DNA from: Myxococcales bacterium
Lineage (GTDB): Bacteria; Myxococcota_A; Polyangia; Palsa-1104; JAEUJZ01
Assembly: GCA_016794505.1 (NCBI GenBank)
Contig: JAEUJZ010000049.1
Coordinates: forward strand, 126,136-190,135
Reading direction: 5' to 3'
Length of the DNA: 64,000 bases
The position numbers were made by a program, and so were the translations under genes. Shown here in pieces: positions 50,811 to 59,587 of this stretch (the first letter of the stretch is position 1; each line of letters opens with the position of its first letter). The notes under the pieces were generated by a model. It saw only the letters and a list, made by a program, of their open reading frames with translations, was not told the origin of the DNA and did no database searches.

Positions 50811-53800
50811 TCAGGAACGTGTTGCAGAGCGTTCCGGGAACAGCGTCTGCAAGGCGCTGGTCAGCTGTTCCAGACGAATCGGCTTGCCGACAAAGCCGCT
50901 CATGCCGACGCGGGCGCAGCGCTCTCGATCTTCGGGAAGCGTGCTCGCGGTCATGGCGATGATCTTGGGACGCTGCGCTTCGGGATAGGCGGATCGGATG
51001 TGCTCGGCCGCGGCATAGCCGTCCATCTCGGGCATGTGGCAGTCCATGAAGATGACGTCATAGGGCCGCGCGGCCAGAGCGTCGAGGACCTGCTTTCCTG
51101 TGGCCACGCTGTCGGGGCGATAGCCGAGCTTTTCAAGGAAGCGGCGCGCCACAAGCTGGTTCACGTCTTGATCGTCCGCGATCAAGATGCGCAGAGGCAG
51201 GCGCTGGGCCAAAAGCGCGGCCGGCTCGCTGGCGCTGGATGGGGGACGCTCAGCGATCGGGGGCTGGCTGGGGCTGGGCTGCGTCGGCTCAGCGGCGATC
51301 GAAAACCAGAAACAGGCGCCGTCTCCAGGGCTGCTGTCGCAGTCGATCTCGCCACCCATCGCCTGCACCAGCGCTTTGCAGATCGAAAGCCCCAGACCCG
51401 TGCCGCCATAGGGACGCGTGGTGGACTCGTCGCCTTGCGAAAAGGGACGAAACAAGCGCTCTTTGACGGTTTCTGAGATCCCGATGCCGGTGTCTTTCAC
51501 GCGGGTCATGCACAGCACACGACCGTCGCTGACACGCTGTGAGGATAGATACACGTCGATCCGCCCATGGGACGTGAACTTGATCGCGTTGTGGACCAAG
51601 TTGGTCAGCACTTGGCGATAGCGCGTGGCGTCACCGCGGATCCAATCGACGGCATTGGGATCGATGTGCAAGTGCAAAGCCAGGCCCTTTTCGTGCGCCT
51701 GCATGCGGAACAGCGCCAGGACAGCGCTCGCGCAGTCCTGCACGCTGAAGGGCTGGCTGCTTAGGATCAGCTTGCCCGCTTCGATCTTCGAGAAGTCGAG
51801 GATGTCGTTCACGATGTTGAGCAGAGCGCGGCTGCTGCCGTCGAGAACACTGGCCTGCTCGCGCTGCTCTTTGGTAAGTGGAGAGGCCAACATCAAGCTC
51901 GACATGCCGAGGATGCCGTTTAGGGGCGTGCGGATCTCGTGGCTCATGTTGGCGAGGAACTGCGACTTCACGCGCGAGGCTTTTTCGGCCGCGGCCAGGG
52001 CTTCGTTCAGGTGCTGCGTGCGCTCGGCGACCAGCGCTTTGGCGCTGCGGCCCGAGCGCTGCAGATTGACGACAAGGCCGGTGAAGAGCAGCGTCACCAG
52101 GGCGGCGCAGACTGCGACCCACGATGCGGTGGTGTCGTGGCTGGACTCGAACCGCGGCGACCGACGAAACGCCAAGCGAAGCTGCTGCTGCGCCAGCTCA
52201 ATCGTCACTTGCTGATGGAAGGCCGGCAGAGGTCCTTGCCCCCCATCCGAGCGGTACAGCAAGGCATCGGCCACGCTCGCAGAGCCAGCGAAGGCAAAGA
52301 CCTCAAGCTCGCCGCTAAGCTGCGCCAGGATGCTGCCCAGCCAGTTTTCAGCGATAAAGGGCGAGTACACCCAGGCGATAAACGCGCTGCGTCGCGCCTC
52401 TACCGTGTCGATGCGCGCTCCCCGTTGGTACATCGGATACAGAAGCAGAAAGCCGGGGCGCTGCTTGTGATCCTGCACCAGCGTGAGCGTGCCGGTCAGC
52501 GCGGGTCGTGCGCTGTCGCGAGCTCGCTCGGCGGCGAGGCGGCGATTGGTTTCCGATGCGATATCCAAGCCCAAGGCCGGCTGGTTTTCGTCGCGGGGCT
52601 CGACGAATTGAATGATGTACAGCGTGTCTCTTACGGCCTTGGCATCGTCCGGCTTGCTGAGCGCATGCACGCGCAGATCCGCCATGCCCAGCGCGCGGGT
52701 CTGTTCGAGAAACGCGGCGACATCGCGACGCGGCACCGGACGAATGACGCCGACGCCGTGCAGCCCCGGATAGGTCTCGCGTAGGTTCAGGGTCTCGATG
52801 AACGCGCGCCACTCTGCCGCGGTGACGGTCTCGCTTGCTGCGAACAGGGCGATGCCGCTCAGCAACACCTGTTGGTACTCCTGCATGCGGTGCTGAATGC
52901 GAATCACCGCCTGCTGCGCCAGGTTGCGGAAGTGCAGCTGGTCTCGACGCTGTTCGCTGGCCAGAAACGAGTACAGAAGCAAGCTCGAGATCAGCCAGCC
53001 AAACAGCAAGAGCGGCGTGGCCAAGGACAGCGTCGAGGACTCAGCAAAGTCGACAATGGCATTGCTGGTCAGCAGCAGCCCAGCCAGAAAAAGCTGCAAG
53101 TGCGTGAGGTTTTCACCGAGGGAGCGACCGATAAACGGCCCGCTGCCTTGCTGGGTCTTGATGCAGAAAAAGACATACAGAAACAGCGTGAACACATACA
53201 AAAAGCGCGGCGGGAAGCGGGCCGCACAGAGCAGCAGCAGCGGAAACAGCAAGAACAGAAACGTGGCGCCATGTCGCAGGATGAAAAGCAGCGAGCCTGT
53301 GGTCAATGCCGCAAAAACAGCCAGCTCGACCAGCTTAAACAGCGACGGAAGGCGCAGCGACTTGCGCAGCTCGACCAGCGAAAGCAGGACCGGCGCCATG
53401 GCCAGCGCGCCCAAGAAGTCGCCCATCCACCACGTGGCCCACGCCGGCACCGCGGCGGACCAGGCAAGCTGCCGCGTCGCGACCAAGCTCAGTACTCCGA
53501 CGGTCGCGCTCAGCGGTGAGGACAGAAGCGCGGCCACTGCCAAGGTGGAGCCTTGCGCCTGCGGAGCGAAGTCATGCTGTGAGGCGCGCAGCCCCTGATA
53601 GATGCGCGCACCGAGCAAGGCTTCGCACGTATTGCCGAAGGCGATCAGCGTACAGGCCAAAAGACCCCCGCCGGCCTGCAGGTTGACCAGCCAGGCGCCA
53701 AGCCAGATAGCCGGGGCGATGCGAATCCCCCAACGCGTGCAGGCTGCGATGGCCAGGCCAGTTGCCGGCCAGACCGGCGATGTCTGCTGATGCAGCGTCG

Positions 53801-53900
53801 CAAATCGCAGCCCCAGCCAGGCAATGCAGACATAGGCAAACAAGACCAGAACATGGCGAAAAAGGCGCCTGCTGATTGCGCAGGCTTGAGCTCGATCCAC
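50811..53900 (-). CDS. Hybrid sensor histidine kinase (MASE1, CHASE, HisKA, HATPase, REC)
   Basis: A 1029-residue membrane kinase. Residues about 1-300 form a MASE1-like multi-helix sensor; about 335-560 an extracytoplasmic CHASE domain bounded by TM segments (second near 590-610); HisKA near 640-705 with the phospho-accepting His in SHEIRTPLNG near 655; HATPase about 750-865 with NLVHNAIKF (N-box), DTGIGI and GTGLGL; a linker; and a C-terminal REC domain about 900-1020 with DDQD and the phospho-acceptor Asp in FMDCHMPEMDG near 950. All catalytic sites are intact. It should sense an external ligand and phosphorylate its own REC domain, with an unlinked phosphotransfer partner. MASE1 and CHASE together are common in kinases sensing small plant- or bacterium-derived signals. 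The neighbouring electron-transfer genes are not functionally linked in an obvious way. Confidence 0.93.
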   Translation of the reverse strand: MDRAQACAISRRLFRHVLVLFAYVCIAWLGLRFATLHQQTSPVWPATGLAIAACTRWGIRIAPAIWLGAWLVNLQAGGGLLACTLIAFGNTCEALLGARIYQGLRASQHDFAPQAQGSTLAVAALLSSPLSATVGVLSLVATRQLAWSAAVPAWATWWMGDFLGALAMAPVLLSLVELRKSLRLPSLFKLVELAVFAALTTGSLLFILRHGATFLFLLFPLLLLCAARFPPRFLYVFTLFLYVFFCIKTQQGSGPFIGRSLGENLTHLQLFLAGLLLTSNAIVDFAESSTLSLATPLLLFGWLISSLLLYSFLASEQRRDQLHFRNLAQQAVIRIQHRMQEYQQVLLSGIALFAASETVTAAEWRAFIETLNLRETYPGLHGVGVIRPVPRRDVAAFLEQTRALGMADLRVHALSKPDDAKAVRDTLYIIQFVEPRDENQPALGLDIASETNRRLAAERARDSARPALTGTLTLVQDHKQRPGFLLLYPMYQRGARIDTVEARRSAFIAWVYSPFIAENWLGSILAQLSGELEVFAFAGSASVADALLYRSDGGQGPLPAFHQQVTIELAQQQLRLAFRRSPRFESSHDTTASWVAVCAALVTLLFTGLVVNLQRSGRSAKALVAERTQHLNEALAAAEKASRVKSQFLANMSHEIRTPLNGILGMSSLMLASPLTKEQREQASVLDGSSRALLNIVNDILDFSKIEAGKLILSSQPFSVQDCASAVLALFRMQAHEKGLALHLHIDPNAVDWIRGDATRYRQVLTNLVHNAIKFTSHGRIDVYLSSQRVSDGRVLCMTRVKDTGIGISETVKERLFRPFSQGDESTTRPYGGTGLGLSICKALVQAMGGEIDCDSSPGDGACFWFSIAAEPTQPSPSQPPIAERPPSSASEPAALLAQRLPLRILIADDQDVNQLVARRFLEKLGYRPDSVATGKQVLDALAARPYDVIFMDCHMPEMDGYAAAEHIRSAYPEAQRPKIIAMTASTLPEDRERCARVGMSGFVGKPIRLEQLTSALQTLFPERSATRS

Positions 53901-54074
53901 GCGCCCCCCGACGGGCCGGTCTGTTCCGCCTGGCCCGCGGCAATTATTGCACTGCTCGATCCCTGCCGGAAGCCCTGGGTACTGAACGCAGGCGACGAGG
54001 CGCAGCCGCGGCGTGCCAGGGGGGCGCAGTCGTTGCCGGCTTCGTCCTCGCTGCCGTCCGTGGGCTCGTTGGCT

Positions 54075-57000
54075 TCAGTCGACTCTGGCGGCGTTGGGGG
54101 GCTGCGCTGCTGCGCTGCACGGCGGGGCGAGGGCGGGGGAAAATGGGCCCGGCGCGTGCTGCGGACAGACGCGGCAGTACGGTGCATCGCCCATAGCCTG
54201 CTGCCACTCGGACAGCGACAGGTTGCGGCCCGCGCGCTCGCAGGCTGTCGACTGCCACGTCGACTCGCGAGTGTCCCAGCGATACACCGTCTCGTCGTCG
54301 GCCGAAAACAGGATCCCCGACGGTGCAAAGGCCACGCTGTGGATGGCGCGGCGATGTCCGCGCAGCGCTTGGCCCAGCGGTTGTCGTCGCTGTACATCGG
54401 TGACCCAGACCTGGGCGTCGTCTCCGCCCGAGGCCAAAAGAGTCCCATCGGCCGAGAACTGCACGCTGTTGATCGCCGCCTGGTGCGGCTGGAGCGGCTC
54501 GCCCAGCCGTCGCGGGCACCCCACTTCGCCCCCGCCTTGGGTGGGATCTGAGAGCGTCCACAGAACGATGCGCTGATCGCGTCCGCTCGACGCCAAAAGA
54601 TCAGCCTGCGGGCGCACGGCCAAGCTGGTCAGCGTGTCGTGATGCCCAGGGGGGGCTGTTCCTTTCGCCGGCTCGCACAGGCGCTGGCCGCTGCCGGCAT
54701 CGAACACGCGCAGCGAGCCATCGAGGCCACCGCTGTAGACCCGCTCGCCATCGAGAGAATAGAGCAGGGCGGTAATGGCCTGCTGCTGCGAGGCGACCGG
54801 CGCACCGCGCAGCGTGCCTTGCCGCAGATCGAACCAGGCCAGCGTTCCGTCGGCGTATCCCGCCGCAAGCAGACTTCCCGTCGGAGAGACTGCGAGCGCC
54901 GTCACCGCTCCGTGTGCCCCAGATAAGCGCAGGGCAGAGTGGCGAACCTGCAGCCTTGGGCCGTGCAACACCGCGATGCTGCCATCGGCGCTTCCCGTCG
55001 CCAGCGCGCTGCCATCGCGGCTGCCTGCCATCACCTGCAGCGCCCGGCTGTGCAGCGACTGCGGAGCCTCGGGCCGTGCCTGCGACAGGTGCCAGCGACG
55101 AAGTCCGCCTTCGACATCGCCGATAAGCAGCTCTTTTCCATCGGGTGACGCCCACAGCGAAGCCGCTGGCAGCGGGTGGCGTCGACGGTGCCAAAGGGGG
55201 TGTGTGCGCATGTCCCACAGAAGAATCTGCCCGTCGCTGCCGCTGGCAAGCTGCTGGCCATCGGGGCGGATGGCGCAGCTGTCCAGCGGCCCCCCTGGGC
55301 TCAAAAGAGGCGGCTCGCGATCGGGCTTGGGGCCCAAGAGCTGCACGTGCAGGCGACCGTCGAGCCCGCAGGCCAAAAAGAGCTGCCCGTCTGCGCTGAC
55401 GCCGATCGCGCTCAAGGCGCCGACCTGCGTCGACAGAAGTGGCGCCAAGCGCTCGCCGCGCACGCTGTCCCAGCGCAGCACGCCGCCATCCTCGCTGGCG
55501 GCTGCCACCTGGCGACCTCCGTCGAGCCAGGCCACGCTGCTGAGATAGCCATGCCCACCAGGCAGCGGTCCCAGGGCAGGAGCCGGCGGCACAGCAGCTT
55601 GGGACGTGGCGGCATCCAGAACCACCAAGGCCCCGCTGTTCCCGACGGCAGCTAGGCGCGCTCCGTGTCCTGGGGCATAGGCCAAGCCGGCCACGATCTG
55701 TGCCGCCCCCGTCGCACGCTCGGCGGTCACGCGCAGCTTCGGCACATCGATGAACAGCACCTGGCCGTCGCCACTGCCGGCGGCAAGCTGCAGACCATCG
55801 CCGCGAAACTCCAGGCTGTACAGCGAGCGGGCGGGGGTGACGACGCGCTGTTCCGACGAGGTCCCCGGCGGCAGAGGAAAAAGAAACACGCTGCCGCCAT
55901 CCCCTGCGGCAGCCACGATCTGTCCGTCGGGACTGGCCACGGCCGCATACAGCGCAGCCGGTCGCCCCGTCGCAAGTCGCGGCTGGTACTGCGCCAGCCT
56001 TCGCCCCTCTTCGGCATCGAAGACCAGCAGGCCCGCTGAGCCTGCGGCCGCCAAAAGAACGCGACCGTCGCGGGTATACGTCAGGCTGTGTGCGCGGGCT
56101 GTGGCTGCGGCCGCGCTGTTCGTGTCGCTGGGGGGCGGCGGCAGCGACAGAAATCGGTGCAGGGCGGCAGAGCGCTGCAGCGCTCCGAACAGGGCGCTGC
56201 GCGTGCTGGGTTCGCTGCCGAGCTGAACCGCGTGCGCAGAAAGCAACAGCGCCCGGTCCGGGTGTGACGCGGTCGCTTGCTCGGCGAGCCGGCTCAAGAG
56301 CCGAGCTTGGGCGGTGCGCTCTTTCTGCTGCGCCAAGCGCTTTTCCTTCGTCGCCTGCGCTGCGCTGTGCTGGGCCCGCAGACTCAAGAACACCAGAGAC
56401 ACGATCACCGCCGACGCGGCAAGCAGCGTCTGCAAGAAGCGTCGCCTTTGCGCTCGCTGGCTGGCTTGAATCAAACGCGTTTCGTTTCGGCCCAGCTCGT
56501 CGCCGTACTTTTCCAGCAGGCGCTGGGCATACCCAAGCTGTGCGCCGCGCAGCAGCGTGCCAAACGCGGCAAACTGGCTGGCCCAGCCGGAAAGCTCGCG
56601 CGCCTCAAGCAGCCGCTGCCGATCGCTGTGCAGAAAGCTCTGCAGTCGTGGCCAGCGACGGATCAGCGCCTCGTGGGCGACTTCGATGACGACCGCGTCG
56701 CCTTCTTCGCTGCGCACCAGCAGCCGCGCCTCGACGAACGTCGCCAGCACCGCGTCGAGCCGCGGCCCGGCGGAAGAGAGCTGGCCGTGCAGCTCACTCA
56801 GGCTGCGGCGCAGGCGTGTCTCGCCCCCGGCCTCGTCGGAAAAACGGACCAAGCGCACCAGAATCTGTCGGGCCAGCGTCTGATCGGCGGGTGACAGCGT
56901 GTCGTACACGCGGTCGGCGCTGCCTCCCAGCGCGCCTGCGACGCCGCCAAGCTGGCTGTACGCCGACTCGCTCAGCTCGCGCCCACGTCGCGCTTGCCAC

Positions 57001-58961
57001 AGCTGATCCAAGACATACGAAAGCAGCGGCAGCGCGCCTGGCTCTCCGACGACGTCGGCGACCATGCGCTGCACTAAAGAGGGGGCGATGTAAAGACCGC
57101 TGCGCCGGGCCGGCTCAGCGATGGCTTCGGCCAGCTGCTCGGGGCCTGGCTGCGCGATGAAGACGCGGTGCTCGTCGTCGTATACGATGCGGTCGAACAG
57201 CAGGCCGTGTTCGTCGAGGGAGAGCTCGCCGCAGCGGCCAACAAAGTCCACCCGCAGCGTCACTACGCAGTGAATGCCGTCTGGGCCCCGAGACAGCGCC
57301 CACAAGGCCTGACTGAACGCGCTGCGCTCGCGTTCGTCGCGGACGTGAGTAAACAGCTCTTCGAACTGATCGACGACCAAAAGAAACGGGCGCGCAGCGT
57401 CGCGGCGACCGGCCAAGGCACGCTGCAGCGCGGCCTGCGGGTTCGATCCGGGGCGCAGCACGGCGCACTCAAAGGGGCCTGCGGATGCGGCATGCGATCG
57501 CGTCGACAGCTCGCTGCGCAAGGTCACGAGCGCGGCTCGCAGCGTCGGACTGCCGGCGGCCTGCGCATCGTCCGGCAGAAGCTGCAAGAGCTCGCTCGCA
57601 GTGCGCCGAAGACGCGCGTCGCGCTCGTCTTCGCGTGAGCTGCCCAGAAGGTCCGGCACCAGGCCAGCCAGCACCACCGACGACTTGCCCGAGCCCGAGG
57701 CCCCCGTGACGACCAGCAGGCGCGGTCGACCGCTGTGCGCGAGCTGCAGCAAGCGCTGCCGCACCGCGTGGCGCTCGGCCGTGCGGCCAAAGAAAAACCG
57801 GCTGTCCTTGGCCGAAAACGTCGACAGACCGCGATACGGACGAAAGGGCAGGGGACGCGTGTCGTCGCCGTCTTCCGGGCGGGCGTAGAGCTGCAGCGCG
57901 GCCCAGTCCAGGCTGCCAGCCTCGGACAAGAGCGTGCTTCTGGCCAAGCGAAACGCGGTCTCAAGCGAAAAGGGTTGGCCCAAAAGCGCCGGGTACAGCG
58001 TCTGCGAAAGCCGCAGCGATCCCGAAACGGACAGGGGATAGCGCGAAGCCAGCACCGTCGCGATTCCCGCTCGATGCAGGGCCTGCGCGACGCTGCCCAG
58101 GTGATTTCCCAGGGGGCCGCTGTTGCCGCTGTCGCAGGCCATCAGCACGACCAAGCGAAGCTGTGCGGCATGCGGGGCCAGCACCTGGCGCAGGGCTCCC
58201 GCGTCGACCACCTGCGGGGCGCTGCCGTCGTCGCGGTCCCAGGCCAGACCAAAGCTGCCCTGGTGGCGCAGACCGTGGCAAAGGATGTGCAACACCACCG
58301 GCTGCATTCTCGTCGCTGGACCGTCGCTGTGTTGTCGCAGGAGTTGTGCCAAGCGCCCCAGCGAGACAGCCGGCAGCACGTCGCTGGTTTCGTCAAAGGG
58401 CAGGGCGGCTTGCAGGCAGGCCGCGGCCAGGGCGGCTTGGTGCTCGGCTGCGGGCACTGCACCCCCGGCTGCCGACCAGGCAAACAGCACACGGCCGCCT
58501 TCTTGGGCGTATCCCTCGTCGGAAAGCGGCCAGGTCTGGCTGCGCGTATCGGGCCAGGCATAGCGCAGCAGCACGTCAGGCAGGGCGCCCAGGTGCAGGC
58601 CCGAGCCCGACAGCGTAAGCAGCTCCCACGGCAGCGCGAACAGCTCGGCAGCCGCTAGGCGCAAGGTCAGCGTGACGGTCTCGCCACGGGCGATGGCGAC
58701 CAGCAGCTCGGATTCGGCCTGGGCAAAGTACGTCGTCGACAGGAAGCGGCGCAGCAGGTCGCCGATGCGCTGCGGCAGCGCCGGATCGCGGCCGGGTCGT
58801 CGCAGCGCGGCCAGATCGGCCAAGAGCTCTGCATCCCAGCGCAGCGACAGTCGCTCGGCCCCGCCAAGTGGGGTACGCAGCACATAGTCTTGCTCACCGA
58901 CGGCAAAGGCAAAGGGGTCTTGCGCCTCGGTACTGCGAACGATCTCAAGCGTAAGCTGCAC
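54075..58961 (-). CDS. CHAT protease - STAND ATPase - WD40 protein
   Basis: A 1628-residue protein. Order: N-terminal beta-rich region (1-150), CHAT caspase-like protease with His in ILCHGLRHQG near 225 and Cys in LMACDSGNSG near 273, a STAND-type NTPase with Walker A GASGSGKSS near 423 and Walker B LLVVDQFEEL near 527, a helical regulatory part, one hydrophobic helix (about 840-858), and a WD40 array of about twelve blades (955-1590) ending in the NLSLSEWQQ/CRVCP tail usual for this class. The GTG at 58961 is preferred: GGCGAG lies upstream and the conserved LTLEIVRS starts there; ATG at 59150 would place AT-rich promoter-like sequence in the coding part. STAND proteins sense and oligomerise, and the attached protease acts as the effector, as in eukaryotic-like death signalling. 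It is transcribed divergently from the cluster at 59198. Confidence 0.88.
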   Translation of the reverse strand: MQLTLEIVRSTEAQDPFAFAVGEQDYVLRTPLGGAERLSLRWDAELLADLAALRRPGRDPALPQRIGDLLRRFLSTTYFAQAESELLVAIARGETVTLTLRLAAAELFALPWELLTLSGSGLHLGALPDVLLRYAWPDTRSQTWPLSDEGYAQEGGRVLFAWSAAGGAVPAAEHQAALAAACLQAALPFDETSDVLPAVSLGRLAQLLRQHSDGPATRMQPVVLHILCHGLRHQGSFGLAWDRDDGSAPQVVDAGALRQVLAPHAAQLRLVVLMACDSGNSGPLGNHLGSVAQALHRAGIATVLASRYPLSVSGSLRLSQTLYPALLGQPFSLETAFRLARSTLLSEAGSLDWAALQLYARPEDGDDTRPLPFRPYRGLSTFSAKDSRFFFGRTAERHAVRQRLLQLAHSGRPRLLVVTGASGSGKSSVVLAGLVPDLLGSSREDERDARLRRTASELLQLLPDDAQAAGSPTLRAALVTLRSELSTRSHAASAGPFECAVLRPGSNPQAALQRALAGRRDAARPFLLVVDQFEELFTHVRDERERSAFSQALWALSRGPDGIHCVVTLRVDFVGRCGELSLDEHGLLFDRIVYDDEHRVFIAQPGPEQLAEAIAEPARRSGLYIAPSLVQRMVADVVGEPGALPLLSYVLDQLWQARRGRELSESAYSQLGGVAGALGGSADRVYDTLSPADQTLARQILVRLVRFSDEAGGETRLRRSLSELHGQLSSAGPRLDAVLATFVEARLLVRSEEGDAVVIEVAHEALIRRWPRLQSFLHSDRQRLLEARELSGWASQFAAFGTLLRGAQLGYAQRLLEKYGDELGRNETRLIQASQRAQRRRFLQTLLAASAVIVSLVFLSLRAQHSAAQATKEKRLAQQKERTAQARLLSRLAEQATASHPDRALLLSAHAVQLGSEPSTRSALFGALQRSAALHRFLSLPPPPSDTNSAAAATARAHSLTYTRDGRVLLAAAGSAGLLVFDAEEGRRLAQYQPRLATGRPAALYAAVASPDGQIVAAAGDGGSVFLFPLPPGTSSEQRVVTPARSLYSLEFRGDGLQLAAGSGDGQVLFIDVPKLRVTAERATGAAQIVAGLAYAPGHGARLAAVGNSGALVVLDAATSQAAVPPAPALGPLPGGHGYLSSVAWLDGGRQVAAASEDGGVLRWDSVRGERLAPLLSTQVGALSAIGVSADGQLFLACGLDGRLHVQLLGPKPDREPPLLSPGGPLDSCAIRPDGQQLASGSDGQILLWDMRTHPLWHRRRHPLPAASLWASPDGKELLIGDVEGGLRRWHLSQARPEAPQSLHSRALQVMAGSRDGSALATGSADGSIAVLHGPRLQVRHSALRLSGAHGAVTALAVSPTGSLLAAGYADGTLAWFDLRQGTLRGAPVASQQQAITALLYSLDGERVYSGGLDGSLRVFDAGSGQRLCEPAKGTAPPGHHDTLTSLAVRPQADLLASSGRDQRIVLWTLSDPTQGGGEVGCPRRLGEPLQPHQAAINSVQFSADGTLLASGGDDAQVWVTDVQRRQPLGQALRGHRRAIHSVAFAPSGILFSADDETVYRWDTRESTWQSTACERAGRNLSLSEWQQAMGDAPYCRVCPQHAPGPFSPALAPPCSAAAQPPNAARVD

Positions 58962-59089
58962 GGCGGTCTCGCCTTTTGGGCTGTTGCGAACCGGGATCGG
59001 CCGCTGGCCCGACGGTGGTTCGACGGGCCGCTCGTGTCGACGATAGCGGCGCGCTGACGCTGTTCGCTGTGCGCTGTCTACACCGCTGT

Positions 59090-59170
59090 TTTCGAAAAAA
59101 CGTACACAGATTTTATATTTCAAAAGAATACGATTCGTAGCGAGAGCCATCCGCAAGATATCTTCATATC
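59090..59170. promoter_or_regulatory. AT-rich divergent promoter region of the CHAT cluster
   Basis: About 80 bp, AT-rich relative to flanks, between the CHAT gene (minus) and the small beta-sandwich gene (plus). On the minus strand TATAAAAT (complement of 59110-59117) resembles a -10 box; no convincing -35 is seen. Both transcription units most likely start here, which would couple their expression. Confidence 0.5.
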
Positions 59171-59197
59171 GATTCCAAGGATCCCGCGAGTTCCACG

Positions 59198-59539
59198 ATG
59201 ACGAATCATGCCGCTGATTGGGGCCGAAGTGCCGAGCTGCCAGAAGACGAAGAGTATTCCCCCTTTGACGCCGAGAGCCAGGATGCCCCGGTCCTGTTTC
59301 TGCGGCTGGTGGATGCCGAGCTGCAGCCCAGGCGGCATCTTCCCGTCGAGATCTCCGGCCCATCGGGGCGTCACAGCCTGATCAGCGATGGCGAAGGCGT
59401 GGTGTTTCTGGACGGCTGCGAGCCCGGCGCGTACGCCGTGTCAGCGGCGCTGGGTACGGGGCTGCTCACGGCCTCTGCACATACGCTGTTCTTGAGTGAT
59501 TTGACGGATGATAAAGAACCATATGTTTTAATGTTGTGA
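59198..59539 (+). CDS. Small beta-sandwich protein, unrecognised family
   Basis: A 113-residue protein without signal peptide or Cys-rich motif. An acidic N-terminus (about 1-28) is followed by a beta pattern with LRLVDAELQPRRHLPVEISGP and GVVFLDGCEPGAYAV, resembling a CarboxypepD_reg or transthyretin-like fold. Similar small domains are found in contractile-injection spike and carrier proteins, but also elsewhere, so the role is open. The last about ten codons and the following 50 bp are markedly AT-rich. The ATG at 59198 overlaps only the rejected N-terminal extension of the CHAT gene. It precedes the 1153-residue gene by 48 bp. Confidence 0.6.
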   Translation: MTNHAADWGRSAELPEDEEYSPFDAESQDAPVLFLRLVDAELQPRRHLPVEISGPSGRHSLISDGEGVVFLDGCEPGAYAVSAALGTGLLTASAHTLFLSDLTDDKEPYVLML

Positions 59540-59551
59540 TAGTTTAATAAG

Positions 59552-59565
59552 TGATTAATTAATCA
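59552..59565. promoter_or_regulatory. 14-bp perfect palindrome before the large multidomain gene
   Basis: TGATTAATTAATCA is its own reverse complement. It lies 22 bp before the ATG at 59588, inside an AT-rich 70-bp gap, and is followed by a -10-like TTTATA at 59580-59585. An operator for a dimeric regulator is plausible; the site could also simply be an AT-rich hairpin. Confidence 0.45.
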
Positions 59566-59587
59566 ATATAGACATTCGGTTTATACC

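Noticed and set aside
52872..53519. Plus-strand frame within the histidine kinase gene
   Set aside because: Gln/Arg-rich shadow of the MASE1 region, no start signal and no conserved motif.
59151..59363. Long N-terminal extension of the CHAT protein
   Set aside because: It overlaps the small beta-sandwich gene and includes AT-rich promoter-like DNA; no conserved sequence is gained.
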